Translations under genes and position numbers: made by a program
Notes under the pieces: model-generated
Database searches by the model: none
What the model was told of the DNA's origin: nothing
The model's input: only the letters and a program-made list of their open reading frames with translations
Origin: Cyclobacterium sp. 1_MG-2023
GTDB taxonomy: Bacteria > Bacteroidota > Bacteroidia > Cytophagales > Cyclobacteriaceae
NCBI RefSeq assembly: GCF_030546805.1
Contig: NZ_JAUOPC010000002.1
Coordinates: 62,001 to 126,000 of the forward strand
Direction: 5' to 3'
DNA length: 64,000 nucleotides
Part shown: positions 54,633 through 64,000 of the stretch, piece after piece
Layout of the letters: each line of letters begins with the position of its first letter
Numbering within the stretch: position 1 is the stretch's first letter

Positions 54633-56663
54633 ATGAAAAATAATAGCTTACTTCTGATTTTTGGATTTGCGGCCTCATTATTTGCCTGCGACCCAATCAA
54701 TGAAATTTCCGAAACGGTGACTCAGGATGATCAACTTGGATTAAATATCCCTTCAGGATTTGATTTTTCAACTACCTCTTCAGTTAATATTAACCTTTCA
54801 GCAAAGGGAAGTGATAATGCCCCTTTGTCAAATGTGGTGTATAAAATATACAAAGGTAACCCTTATAAAGAGGGGACTTTATTGCAAACCGTTCAGTTGG
54901 ACGAACAAGGTAGTGCTTCTATCACTATAGATCTTCCAAGTTACCTAGAGGAGGTTTTTATTACTTCCGATTATATAGGGGTTGAACCTATGGCTATAGT
55001 GCCGGTTTCCGGTGGGCGAATTAATTATAGTTTTGATGCAGCAAATCCTTCCATTTTAGCAGACGATTATTTTGAAACAACGACAACAAATGCTAATGAA
55101 AGAATTTCTGCCAGCAGTGAAACATTTATGACGCTCGGTTCTTGGTCCTCAAATGGTAAACCAAAGTACCTAGTAGATTCCGATAAAATCAGCGATCAAC
55201 TCTTGAAAAATATAAACGCTAGTCTTCCTGAGAATGAAGATCTTAGAAAAAGTAATCCAGAAGCGATTAGTGATAAATACAAAAGGGAACTTTTTGTCAG
55301 TGAAGAGGCTGAAGTTTGGGTGACTTATGTACATACAGGAGGAAGCTATAGAAATGCCATTGGCTATTATTGGTACAAGGAAGGAGAAGCTCCCAAAACT
55401 GCAGATGATATAAAAAATAAAACAATTATTTTCCCAAATGCCCAATCTGGTGTGTTACGCTCGGGAAATAAAGTGAAACTAGTAGGGCCTAAAGATGGCG
55501 CTTTTGAAAAAGATACCTATATCGGTTGGTTTTTGATTTCCAATGGCTGGCAAGGAGGAAACTTGACCTACGGCAATGGCGTCTTCTATGCTGACAAAAG
55601 TTTAAATACTTTTAATGAAGAGGAGGAGCTTAGAGATCAAATGGTGTTTTTATATGATGCTACGGAGCAAATCCTATTAATGGGCTGGGAAGATATCCGC
55701 AGAGATTACAGAAGTTGTGACCATGATTTTAATGATGTGATGTTCTATGCCTCTTGGAACCCGATTACAAGTGTAGACTTGACAGATTATGTGCCGATAG
55801 ACACCGACGTGAAGGATAAAGATGAAGATGGAGTAGCAGATAGTGAAGATGAGTATCCTGAAGATCCTGAAAGAGCATTCAATAACTATTCTCCCGGAGA
55901 AAATACTTTTGGAACCCTGTTGTTTGAAGATTTATGGCCTAGTTTCGGAGATTATGACATGAATGATTTGGTGATTGATTACAATGTAAATGAAGTTTCA
56001 AATAGCAATAACCGTATCAAAGAAATAAATTTGACTACAGTAGTTAGAGCCACAGGAGCAGGCTATCGCAATGGTTTTGGGATTCAATTACCGGTGTCTT
56101 CAGATCAAGTGTTGAGTGTGGAAGGAACCAGGTTGAGTACGGGTGCTATCAAGACTTTGTCAAGCGGAGTGGAGCAAGGACAGGAATTGGCTACAATCAT
56201 TGTAATGGATGATGTGAATGATGAACTTCCTGTGATGGCAAATGTGATTGCCGGCAATACCCAACACAGTACAGATACAGTTACTGTTAAGATCGTATTC
56301 AAAGAGTCTGTAAGAAAAGCGGACCTAGGAGCTGCTCCTTATAACCCATTTATGATTATCAATCAGGACAGGGGAAGAGAAGTTCACCTGATGAATATGG
56401 AACCTACAGACCTTATGGATACTGAGTGGTTCAGCACAGCAGATGATATTAGCGCAATCGGTGAGGGTACTTATTTCACAAGCAGTAAAGGATTTAACTG
56501 GGCACTGCATATCCCACAAAGTATTTCTTATACCCAAGAAAAAGTGGACTTTACAAAAGCTTATACCAGATTTTCTGAATGGGCCAAGTCAGGAGGGCTT
56601 TCTTACGAAGATTGGTACCTCAATACAGATGGGCAAGTAAACTCAGATGCCATTTATAAATAA
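54633..56663 (+). CDS. LruC-domain lipoprotein with DUF4114-type region
   Basis: 676 residues. The lipoprotein signal ends ASLFAC (cysteine 19). A middle part contains CDHDFNDVMFYASWNPI, the DUF4114-type acidic motif. A thrombospondin-like calcium segment (DKDEDGVADSEDEYPEDP) leads into the C-terminal LruC domain with GTLLFEDLWPSFGDYDMNDL and DYNVNEV. LruC proteins are large surface lipoproteins of Bacteroidota and other bacteria; binding of calcium is likely from the acidic motifs. Function unknown. It is monocistronic with its own promoter and terminator. Confidence 0.88.
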   Translation: MKNNSLLLIFGFAASLFACDPINEISETVTQDDQLGLNIPSGFDFSTTSSVNINLSAKGSDNAPLSNVVYKIYKGNPYKEGTLLQTVQLDEQGSASITIDLPSYLEEVFITSDYIGVEPMAIVPVSGGRINYSFDAANPSILADDYFETTTTNANERISASSETFMTLGSWSSNGKPKYLVDSDKISDQLLKNINASLPENEDLRKSNPEAISDKYKRELFVSEEAEVWVTYVHTGGSYRNAIGYYWYKEGEAPKTADDIKNKTIIFPNAQSGVLRSGNKVKLVGPKDGAFEKDTYIGWFLISNGWQGGNLTYGNGVFYADKSLNTFNEEEELRDQMVFLYDATEQILLMGWEDIRRDYRSCDHDFNDVMFYASWNPITSVDLTDYVPIDTDVKDKDEDGVADSEDEYPEDPERAFNNYSPGENTFGTLLFEDLWPSFGDYDMNDLVIDYNVNEVSNSNNRIKEINLTTVVRATGAGYRNGFGIQLPVSSDQVLSVEGTRLSTGAIKTLSSGVEQGQELATIIVMDDVNDELPVMANVIAGNTQHSTDTVTVKIVFKESVRKADLGAAPYNPFMIINQDRGREVHLMNMEPTDLMDTEWFSTADDISAIGEGTYFTSSKGFNWALHIPQSISYTQEKVDFTKAYTRFSEWAKSGGLSYEDWYLNTDGQVNSDAIYK

Positions 56664-56689
56664 TTGAATTATTGAAATAACATTTTTTT

Positions 56690-56722
56690 AGGCCTTCCCT
56701 CCGCTTGGGAAGGCCTTTTTTA
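56690..56722 (+). terminator. Rho-independent terminator of LruC gene
   Basis: AGGCCTTCCC (56690-56699) pairs with GGGAAGGCCT (56707-56716), followed by a T run. Confidence 0.93.
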
Positions 56723-57481
56723 TTGGATGCATTCAGTGTCTTCTCGTTCCTAAAATAAGATGGTAATGAATTGTGAAAAGGAAGGCAATTCTTGACTATT
56801 AATTTTTATTTTCAGTCCTTAGCGAGGGAGTATTGAGGTGAAATAATTTACTATTGACGTCAGCTTTGTTTGGTTATTGTTTGAAGTTTCTGCCCAATTT
56901 TATAAAAGTAACAGTATCGTTTTTTAGAAGACAAAATATTCATCCTGAATATTTTTAACCCGGATTTTGTATTAGGATTTCCTGAATTTTCTCAGAAAGT
57001 GCTGTAATCGAAAAAAAAGTCAGGTTGTTTGGAAGTTTTATTATAGCATCGTTATGGTGAAATTAAAAACAGCAGTGAAGTGGTAGATTTTGAAGTGAAT
57101 TCAGCACCTAATAAATTATTTCGGGTTTAAGGGACTGAACGTATATCCAATGGCTTCTGCGATAATGTGAGCAATGAAGGTTTTAAAATACCTCACTTTA
57201 AGGAAAAGCTTGTTTACTTAATTATGAAGGATAACGGAATGACTAAATGAGGATAAGTGCAGGGATCTTGGTAGAGACTGTAAAATGATAGCCAATGGCA
57301 CACCACCGTTTGAGGGTTAAAACGGTGAACCAAGGTAATTATCAATTGTCAGCTGTAAAAACCCAGTTGACAGCCTTAATTTTAATACAAATTGTACTTC
57401 ATTGATTAGTTTATTTCCCTTGGAGAAAGGAATGATGCTTTAAAGCCTTGATTCTTTGCTATCTAGGCTGTTCTGGAATAA
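56723..57481. other. Gene-free gap before the porin gene
   Basis: About 760 bp without a credible gene. It contains repeat copy B, a hairpin CACCGTTT (57304-57311) with AAACGGTG (57320-57327) and short coding-like stretches around 57150-57250 without start or family resemblance. It may be decayed mobile DNA. Confidence 0.4.
56951..57060. repeat. Dispersed intergenic repeat, copy B
   Basis: Degenerate second copy of the element at 54194-54294, starting TTTTTAACCCGGATTTTGTA and ending ATCGTTATGGTGA, with a short insertion in the middle. Both copies have the same orientation. Confidence 0.6.
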
Positions 57482-58843
57482 TTATTTACTCGGTAATGTA
57501 TAATTAATTATAAGGTTTGTATGAATAAGGTTGACCTTATTGTACACCCAAGCAGGTCGGAGATTATCCTGATCCAAAGCTGTTTTGCCCATTAAAATCA
57601 AATGAAAGTTCAGGCCTTTCATCCAATTTTTTGGTACATAGCGTGCTCCTAGATTGGCCTGAGCATAGCTGGGCATGGCGTATTTGTTTTTCTCTGGATT
57701 AGAAGGATCAGGAAGAAAATATATACCCAGATAGCTGTACAATTGCAAGGGGTTTTTAGGAAAAGTATGCTGAAAATAGGTGCTGATGGCATCAACTTGG
57801 CCAAGGCCCTCATTTCTTTCTCTTGGGATAAAAGTGTAGAAAGGATCTTTTCCCCACTCTCTAGGGCTTAAAAACCGTCCATTCCCCTGCATTTTCGTGT
57901 AATTTACATGCCATAGGTTTCTTTGGGATTTGATTCCCAGTCTGCCACTCAGAATCCAATTCAAATCCTCAGGATTTTTATACCTCAAACTTATATCTTC
58001 ATTGCCACCCTCGCCAATGCCATGCTGGATGGTCGCCTGAAGCCCACTAAACCCTTGCAAGTTGCTGTTGGGTAGCTCCCAGTTTTTATCCCATTGTGTC
58101 AGGTAGGTGCTGTAAATATTATTTACCAAGGTATGGTTTAAAAGTAAGGTGGAGGCCGAATTAAGGTTTAATTTCAAGTCCAATATATGGATGAAATCTG
58201 ACTTGGTGTTTCCAAAATATCCGGAAGGTTGACCGGTTTCATCTCTCCCAACCGGATACATACCAACACTTTCACCAATAGCAAACCAATTTCCTGTAGA
58301 TCGTGGAGATATTCCTGTAATCAGGTGGTGGTTTATAGAAATAACAGGATTTATTTGAATTTCCCAGTTGATGCCTTCCACGTAAGTGGGACTTAAACGC
58401 CCATCTTGTGCATTGATAAAGGGGGTGTTTACTTCCATACGTCCAAGTTTTGCTTTAAAGTTGGCATAAGCGTAATTCAAGTGGAGGTTGCCTATTTTGC
58501 CAAAGACAGTCCTATCCAAATGATTTACATCAAATAGCCCTACCTCATATCGGTTTAAATTGGGTACTTGAGAATCAAGGGTGCCAAAATCAGAACTTAA
58601 AATTTTAAGGAAACCCAAGTACTCTGCTTTTATTCTGAAATGATAGGGCAGCTTGCTTATTAACGAAAGTTTGGCCATTTGCCCCCAGGCATGTTCATTT
58701 TTGTAATCTTCTGCGTAAGATGTGCTCATAAAATAGGAGCGAAGTCCTATACTCATCTCTGGTTTCCAAAGTGTAGAATCCTGCTGAGCATAGCCGGAAT
58801 CCCAAAGTAGCATTACAATCAACAATGTAAATATCTTTTTCAT
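57482..58843 (-). CDS. OprD-like outer membrane porin
   Basis: 453 residues with signal peptide (MKKIFTLLIVMLLWDSGYAQ). The segment AKLGRMEVNTPFINAQDGRL followed by SPTYVEG (about 131-157) is the pattern seen in OprD-type porins (RxGRxxxNTPxxxxxDxRxxPxxxEG). Strand-rich body. It lies 6 bp after the cytochrome gene and is surely co-transcribed, so it may admit the cytochrome substrate or act in the same sulfur step. Confidence 0.7.
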   Translation of the reverse strand: MKKIFTLLIVMLLWDSGYAQQDSTLWKPEMSIGLRSYFMSTSYAEDYKNEHAWGQMAKLSLISKLPYHFRIKAEYLGFLKILSSDFGTLDSQVPNLNRYEVGLFDVNHLDRTVFGKIGNLHLNYAYANFKAKLGRMEVNTPFINAQDGRLSPTYVEGINWEIQINPVISINHHLITGISPRSTGNWFAIGESVGMYPVGRDETGQPSGYFGNTKSDFIHILDLKLNLNSASTLLLNHTLVNNIYSTYLTQWDKNWELPNSNLQGFSGLQATIQHGIGEGGNEDISLRYKNPEDLNWILSGRLGIKSQRNLWHVNYTKMQGNGRFLSPREWGKDPFYTFIPRERNEGLGQVDAISTYFQHTFPKNPLQLYSYLGIYFLPDPSNPEKNKYAMPSYAQANLGARYVPKNWMKGLNFHLILMGKTALDQDNLRPAWVYNKVNLIHTNLIINYTLPSK

Positions 58844-58849
58844 TATTCC

Positions 58850-59893
58850 TTATTTTCTTGCAGCTATGATTTCTTGATATGGACCATATTTGTGCTGCTT
58901 TTCGGAAAACTCATCCGCATAGGGACCAAATGGATGGTCCATTGGTTTTTTACTGATATCCGGCCAGTCTCCTGAGAGGTCTTTATTAGGTCTAGGCATG
59001 GAATTGACATAGGCTGCAAGGTCCCAAGCCTCCTCATCACTGAGAAGAGGCCTTTTAAAGGATGCACCCAAAGGCATATTGGCTTTAACATAGCCTGCAA
59101 ACCGTGACAAACGGTACAAACCTGCACCATCATTATAACTGGAAGGTCCCCAAAGTGGAGGGTAAATGTAGGAAGTACTGGAAATGGCTTTCAATCCTTG
59201 CCCTTCTGTTCCATGACAAGTATTGCATTTTTTTTCATATATAGTTTTTCCCTGAATAGGGTCTGCTGCGCGGTTCAATAAACCCAATTGGTAAATACCA
59301 GAACCTTTAGGTTTGTGTCCTTTAGGAACATCTTTCCCAAGCCATTTTATATAGGCTACCATTGCCTTCATTTCTTCACTGCTGGGATCTAAAGCTTCTC
59401 CGTTCAAACTTCTTTGAAAGCAATCATTAATTCTTTTAGGGATGCCTTCTGATAGTCCTGATCTTGCCCTTATTTTAGGGTAGTTGGCAGCAACTCCGCT
59501 GAAGTTATTGCCAAAGGGTATGGTTCCTGCTTCAAGATGACAATTTTGACAGTTCATTCCATTGGAGATGTGGAGTACCTTACCTTCCGGGCCAAGGTAT
59601 TCTGAAGTATGGGAAATGAGTTCCTGTCCATAGCTTAACTGCGCCGCATTAGGAGCTTTTTCCATTGCAGTCTTGTCCGGTGCTGTCCAGTTATCTTCTG
59701 TTACCATTTCTTTTGTACTATCCTTTATAATCCCACCTTGGGGAACCTGCGTGCCCACTTGGAAGCTAGAAGGAGTAGAATAAAAGCCTAGGAATAGTAA
59801 TGCCCCAAGAAAAATGCTAAGGGTCACCAACAATAAGGACAAGCTTAAAAGACCTCGAGCCAATACAATAAATATTTTAGAATAATCTTTCAC
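58850..59893 (-). CDS. Dihaem cytochrome c, TsdA-like (thiosulfate dehydrogenase family)
   Basis: 347 residues: N-terminal membrane helix (about 15-37), then two cytochrome c domains with CQNCH (115-119) and CNTCH (223-227). Around the first haem, NGMNCQNCHLEAGTIPFG and PKRINDCFQRSLNGEALDP follow the TsdA pattern; C158 corresponds to the cysteine that in Allochromatium TsdA is an axial haem ligand, as far as I recall. TsdA oxidises thiosulfate to tetrathionate or does the reverse. Membrane anchoring suggests donation to the quinone or cytochrome pool. Family call likely; the direction is unknown. Confidence 0.75.
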   Translation of the reverse strand: MKDYSKIFIVLARGLLSLSLLLVTLSIFLGALLFLGFYSTPSSFQVGTQVPQGGIIKDSTKEMVTEDNWTAPDKTAMEKAPNAAQLSYGQELISHTSEYLGPEGKVLHISNGMNCQNCHLEAGTIPFGNNFSGVAANYPKIRARSGLSEGIPKRINDCFQRSLNGEALDPSSEEMKAMVAYIKWLGKDVPKGHKPKGSGIYQLGLLNRAADPIQGKTIYEKKCNTCHGTEGQGLKAISSTSYIYPPLWGPSSYNDGAGLYRLSRFAGYVKANMPLGASFKRPLLSDEEAWDLAAYVNSMPRPNKDLSGDWPDISKKPMDHPFGPYADEFSEKQHKYGPYQEIIAARK

Positions 59894-60553
59894 ATTTTCA
59901 TTTTTTGTCTAAAGCAAATTTACCAGCTATCAAACCCCGTAAAGGTGATTTGTATCACATACAAGTAATTCTTGAGGCTTGGAGAAAACTGTAGCCTAAT
60001 CAAACAAGGTTGAATCAATTTTATTTTTTTGGCTTTGGAATCAATGCTGATAGGAGAAAAGTCGGGTAAAAGCCAAATAAGCCCTGTCTTTTTTCGGCTT
60101 TCTTGGGCTGAGATCATGTTGTATGAATAGACAGGAATTTATTTGGTTTAGAAGGAAGAGCTAACCGGTAATTGTTGAAATATCAATAGCCGATCCATAA
60201 TTAATCCCAAAATTTTGCTTCGTTAATATTCTTTAAGGTTTCTTCAGATAGGTTGACTTTCCGTTTTTTATATCAAAGTAAAACCCCATTAGATTGATTT
60301 AAATAGCGTTTTTGGAATATTTTTTAATCTAATTAAAAATTAATCTAAATAAGTATTGCATAAAAAAATGGGTATCCGTAATATTGCATTCAATTAGACT
60401 AAATCTAAATAGAGGCAGGTTTTACGAACTGCATATTCCCAAGTTAGGAAAGGAGATCTGTCAAAAAAGGCACTCTTGATTAGGTTTGGATAAATAACAT
60501 CAAGTAAAGCAAAGTAGGTATCAATTTTAAAAATTGATCGCTTAACCATACGA
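59894..60553. other. Divergent regulatory gap between tsdA-like and TonB genes
   Basis: 660 bp, AT-rich, no gene seen. It separates the minus-strand cytochrome/porin operon from the plus-strand receptor operon. Its right half carries three TTAGA/TCTAA-type repeats (60288-60410). Confidence 0.55.
60288..60410. promoter_or_regulatory. Repeated TTAGA-N5-TCTAA-like sites, candidate metalloregulator operators
   Basis: Three related sites lie 145-265 bp upstream of the TonB receptor start: ATTAGATTGATTTAAAT (60288-60304), a doubled TTAATCTAA (60324-60332 and 60340-60348), and ATTAGACTAAATCTAAAT (60393-60410), whose core TTAGA-CTAAA-TCTAA is a perfect inverted repeat. The spacing and palindromic type fit a DtxR/Fur-class metal repressor. 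The regulator is not known. Confidence 0.45.
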
Positions 60554-63013
60554 ATGAAAGGCATGAAGATAACTTTATTATCAGGATATTTACGATTAGG
60601 GTTGATTACCGTTCTGATTTTTTCGGGTCTTGCTTCTCAGGCACAATCTCTTCATGCCGCCACCATAAAAGGTGAAATTCTTGATTCAAGATCAAATCCA
60701 ATACCGGGAGTAATTGTTAGAATTAAAGACAGTCCATATCATGCCATCTCATCGATTGACGGTAGTTATCAAATCAAAAATGTCCCTAAAGGTAATTTCG
60801 AGCTTATGCTTTCATGCTTGGGTTACCAAGAGGATTCCAAAAATATAGTAGTTGATGTTGAGGAGGCAGTTGTTCAGTTGGACTTTTTATTGACAGAATC
60901 TACCACCGATCTGGATGGAGTTGTCGTACAAGCACAATCTGTTAAAAGCGAAATAGAAACCAAGGGCTTTGCTGTGGAAGTTGTGGAAACCCAAAAAGTT
61001 GCCTTGCAATCCCTACAGACCAATGACTTGCTTAACCGAACTGCGGGGATCAAAGTTAGGCAAAATGGAGGGTTGGGCTCAAGGGTAGATTATAATCTAA
61101 ATGGAATGTCAGGTAATTCCGTAAAAATATTTATTGATGGACTTTCCATTTCTACTTACGGTTCTTCTTTTAGTTTGAATAGTATCCCCCCGGCATTAAT
61201 TGAGCGGATTGAAGTTTATAAAGGAGTTATTCCCGCACACCTGGCAGACGATGCATTGGGAGGTGCAATCAATGTAATCTTAAAAAAAGGAGTGGTTAAC
61301 AACCTTTCAGCCTCGGTTTCTTATGGTTCTTTCAATACGCTTCAGAGCAATGTAAATGCGGCCTATAGAGATGAAGCCACAGGTTTTACCACAAAAGTCT
61401 CCGCCTTTTACAATTCATCTGACAATGATTATGAGGTGTGGGGAAAATTTGTAAGGAATATTTTGGCGAACGGAAGGTATGATTATGTACGTGCCAAGCG
61501 CTTCAATGATGCCTATCGTTCTGTAGGTGGAAAGGTTGATTTGGGGTATACCAATGTAAAATGGGCAGATCAATTTTTCTTAAGCTATACCGGATCCGAC
61601 GATTATAATGAAATCCAACATGGTACTTATATGTCTATACCTTATGAAGGGCGATTTGGTACTTCTCAGTCTCATGTTTTGGGGCTGACCTATTTGAAAG
61701 AGGATTTAGGCATCAAAGGCCTCGATGTCAATTTTACCGGCTCTTTGAGTAAAATAAATGAGGTGGTGACAGATACAGTCAAGTGGAATTACAATTGGTT
61801 TGGAGAAATGAGTTTAGGGCTGGATGGAAACCCGATTCTAAGACCCTCCGGTGCACAACAAGGGGCTCCTACCATGAATCATATTGACAGAAAGGTGGCC
61901 ACTTTTCGTGCTGGAGCAACTTATGAAATCAATCCAAATCATAAAATATTTTTGGGGCAGTCTTATTATTCCATGGATAGAGACGAACAGGACTTTATGA
62001 AAAGTGCTGTAGAAAGAGAATTTATAGGTACGCGTGACCTGCAGAAAAGCATTACCTCTCTTAGTTACGAACTGGATATGCTACAGTCCAAATTAAAGGG
62101 GAGCGTTTTTGGTAAGTACTATTACCAAGGGATTGATAGAATGGATCCCATGCTGGTGGAAGAAAATGGAACCACTACTCGCATAGAAGATCGCGTGAAG
62201 AGTAGCAGAAATACTACCGGATATGGGGCAGCTTTTTCTTACAGGCTAATCAGACCTTTAACCATATTGGCATCTGCAGAAAAAGCAGTAAGGATGCCGT
62301 CAGAGGGAGAGATTTTTGGTAGTCCCGGTGACAATATCGTTGAGAATCTAGGCATTCGGCCGGAGATAAGCGATAATCTGAACTTAGGTTTTATTTTAGG
62401 AGACTTTGAACACCGATCTCACACCTTTTCATTCACCGGTACAGGTTTTATCAGAGATACCCAAGACAAGATTATTCAACAAATAAACCCAAGGATCAAT
62501 GATGCCGTTCAGACTAATCCCTTCGAAAATTTAGGTAAAACCAAATCCATTGGATTTGAAGGACAGGTGAAATATGCCCATAGGAATTCTTTTAGGGCCA
62601 TATTGAACGTTTCCAAATTCAACTCCCAATACAATACCAAGTTTGATTCCAATGGAAATGTCTATGCCAATTATGGACAACAGATTCCCAATGAGCCTTT
62701 CTTCACCATAAATAGTTCAATTGACTATACTTTAAGAGATGTAGTGAAATCAGGTTCTTTGTTGAGATTGTCGCACTATTTCGGCTTTGTAGATAGGTTT
62801 TATACCACCTGGTTAGAGATTGAAGATTTCAGAACCCCACGCCAATACATCAATGATATAGGTGCTACCTACACTTTTCCTGATCGAAAGTTGGCAGTTA
62901 GTGTGGATTTGCGAAATGTATTCGACAAGCAGGTCTATGATAACTTTGCCGTCCAAAAACCGGGTAGAGCACTTTATGTCAAGCTTAATTATACCATAGG
63001 AAATTTTAGATAA
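60554..63013 (+). CDS. TonB-dependent outer membrane receptor
   Basis: 819 residues. Signal peptide (cleavage near ASQAQS), then a carboxypeptidase-regulatory-like domain (IKGEILDSRSNPIPGVIVRI, about 38-115), a plug (LLNRTAGIKVRQNGGLGSRV and IFIDGLSI) and a 22-strand barrel closing YVKLNYTIGNF. The start may be ATG 60554 or 60563. No SusD-like gene follows, so it is not a polysaccharide system; the lipoprotein after it and the repeats before it point to iron, probably a siderophore (inference). Confidence 0.9.
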   Translation: MKGMKITLLSGYLRLGLITVLIFSGLASQAQSLHAATIKGEILDSRSNPIPGVIVRIKDSPYHAISSIDGSYQIKNVPKGNFELMLSCLGYQEDSKNIVVDVEEAVVQLDFLLTESTTDLDGVVVQAQSVKSEIETKGFAVEVVETQKVALQSLQTNDLLNRTAGIKVRQNGGLGSRVDYNLNGMSGNSVKIFIDGLSISTYGSSFSLNSIPPALIERIEVYKGVIPAHLADDALGGAINVILKKGVVNNLSASVSYGSFNTLQSNVNAAYRDEATGFTTKVSAFYNSSDNDYEVWGKFVRNILANGRYDYVRAKRFNDAYRSVGGKVDLGYTNVKWADQFFLSYTGSDDYNEIQHGTYMSIPYEGRFGTSQSHVLGLTYLKEDLGIKGLDVNFTGSLSKINEVVTDTVKWNYNWFGEMSLGLDGNPILRPSGAQQGAPTMNHIDRKVATFRAGATYEINPNHKIFLGQSYYSMDRDEQDFMKSAVEREFIGTRDLQKSITSLSYELDMLQSKLKGSVFGKYYYQGIDRMDPMLVEENGTTTRIEDRVKSSRNTTGYGAAFSYRLIRPLTILASAEKAVRMPSEGEIFGSPGDNIVENLGIRPEISDNLNLGFILGDFEHRSHTFSFTGTGFIRDTQDKIIQQINPRINDAVQTNPFENLGKTKSIGFEGQVKYAHRNSFRAILNVSKFNSQYNTKFDSNGNVYANYGQQIPNEPFFTINSSIDYTLRDVVKSGSLLRLSHYFGFVDRFYTTWLEIEDFRTPRQYINDIGATYTFPDRKLAVSVDLRNVFDKQVYDNFAVQKPGRALYVKLNYTIGNFR

Positions 63014-63044
63014 ACCATGTTAAATATAAATACATATAGAATAA

Positions 63045-64000
63045 TGTTCAAAAATTTTAATCTAAGTAAAAGATTACTTTCCCTAGGAATGGCAGCTGCA
63101 TTGGTATCCATGGGAGCCTGTGTCGAAGATGATGTGACACCTGATGATGATGATGATGAAATAGAGGCGGATCGCTGGTTGACCTTGGCGGGAGCTTTTA
63201 TGGGAGAAACCGCCGGAGATGGGAATGGTGGAACGAATATTTATGCGGTCAGTTTTGAAGATGCCATCAATCCGGAAACAGAAATAGACATTTTTAATGA
63301 TGGGGAACCGGTAAAATCCAACCGAACTGCCAGGTTACAGGTTTCTCAAGATGGAGGTACTTTGTTTAATATTGCTTATGGCGGTGAAAATGGTGGTGAA
63401 TATGCCAAGTTTGACATCCGTGGAGGCGCAAGCTTTGTCCAAGAAGATGTTACGGTTAATATTTCTCAGTATGCAGGAACTTCTCCAAGGTGGAGCAAAC
63501 TGTACAATGGAGATAAAAATGGGATTGCAGTAAATATAGCCAATCTTGCTGCCAATAATTCAGAGGAAGGAAACCCTGAAGAAGAATTTAAATATTATAG
63601 AGGAACCGCTACAGTTTTGGATTTGGATTTGCAAGAAACCCTTATTTCAAACTACAAAACTTATGAACTTCCTTTGTCCACTGAAGAAGAACTTGCAGGT
63701 CATGCAATTTTTAGATTAGATGCCCCTGTTTTAAATCAAGCCGGTGATAAATTGCTTATCGGTACTTGGATGAGGAAATACGATCCTGCAACTGGTGAAA
63801 GAGAAACGGAATGGGATAGATTGGGTACCAAAACCCTTGTTGTGGATTATCCTTCCTTAGAAAACCCTACGCTTATTACTTCTACACAGGCTGATGGAGA
63901 TTGCTCCGGCTATAGAAGTAATGTCAACCAACTAGCTGATGATGGGTACATTTATCAGGCTACCACCAGAAATAGCAATGGTTCCCATATTTTGAGAATT
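63045..64000 (+). CDS. Surface lipoprotein next to TonB receptor, DUF4374-like (3' partial)
   Basis: The frame is open to the last base. ATG 63045 gives the signal MFKNFNLSKRLLSLGMAAAL ending VSMGAC; an in-frame ATG at 63018 adds nine residues. An acidic spacer (DVTPDDDDDEIEADRW) follows, then strand-rich repeats suggesting a beta-propeller (RWLTLAGAFMGETAG; FNIAYGGENGGEYAKFDI). I recall that DUF4374 lipoproteins such as XusB sit beside a TonB receptor and a PepSY protein in xenosiderophore uptake. A PepSY gene would be expected just beyond the window. Family call is tentative. Confidence 0.6.

Noticed and set aside
57100-57260. Short coding-like stretch in the porin upstream gap
   Set aside because: No start codon, several stops and no recognisable family; treated as non-coding or decayed DNA.
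60554-64000. SusC/SusD polysaccharide utilisation pair
   Set aside because: The gene after the receptor has no SusD features and no glycoside hydrolase is nearby.

Overview
The window looks like chromosomal DNA of a Bacteroidota bacterium, most likely a cytophagalean (Cyclobacteriaceae-like) species. The evidence is a gliding-type gldA-gldF-gldG cluster, a TonB receptor with a carboxypeptidase-regulatory-like N-terminus, a LruC-domain lipoprotein, many short lipoprotein signal peptides, several TAnnTTTG-type -7 promoter elements and weak Shine-Dalgarno sites. The species is an inference. There is no rRNA operon or CRISPR array; one tRNA gene (Leu, anticodon CAA) lies on the minus strand at 9933-10014.

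Region 1 (1-9932) is an accessory, defence-rich island abutting the 3' end of that tRNA-Leu. It starts with a tightly overlapped operon: a DUF433-type antitoxin (5' end outside the window), a PIN-like toxin, hsdS, a 540-residue protein with a C-terminal PD-(D/E)XK-like nuclease signature, and hsdM. No hsdR is visible. After a 746-bp gap comes a compact phage-satellite-like group: terminase small subunit, an unknown protein, an AlpA/excisionase-like HTH protein and a rolling-circle Rep-like protein, with a perfect 20-bp palindrome before the HTH gene. A FRG-domain gene follows. No integrase is visible.

Region 2 (10181-37803) is conserved housekeeping chromosome: SAM hydrolase, PhoH, a GNAT enzyme, an outer membrane protein, ComEC, a RecQ/unknown/Nudix run, TPR lipoprotein and Sua5, pgk, gldAFG, dnaN, a DJ-1/PfpI protein, two M23 peptidases, a minus-strand merR-dprA-lipoprotein operon, alaS, gatB and a TlpA-like thioredoxin lipoprotein.

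Region 3 (38162-44283) holds the least understood genes. Four secreted or lipid-anchored proteins form an overlapping operon; at least two of them seem to share an NTF2-like (SnoaL-like) module, and the last is an 816-residue leucine-rich-repeat protein with three copies of a WWxxLxxxWxxxL motif. After a Dps gene comes a second LRR lipoprotein gene interrupted by an in-frame amber codon.

Region 4 (44378-53104) is mostly minus strand: a kinase-fold-like protein, a DUF3817 membrane protein, a possible DNA polymerase III psi-like protein, an acyl-CoA thioesterase, pcm, a PAP2 phosphatase, hemF and a BamA/TamA-family protein. Riboflavin synthase and a TrmH-family methyltransferase are on the plus strand.

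Region 5 (53354-64000) holds envelope genes: a lipoprotein, a LruC protein, a TsdA-like dihaem cytochrome c with an OprD-like porin, and a TonB receptor followed by a surface lipoprotein that runs off the window. The receptor and lipoprotein resemble a xenosiderophore or iron uptake system, with repeated TTAGA-N5-TCTAA-like sites upstream. Two degenerate copies of a roughly 100-bp repeat lie in the intergenic gaps here.
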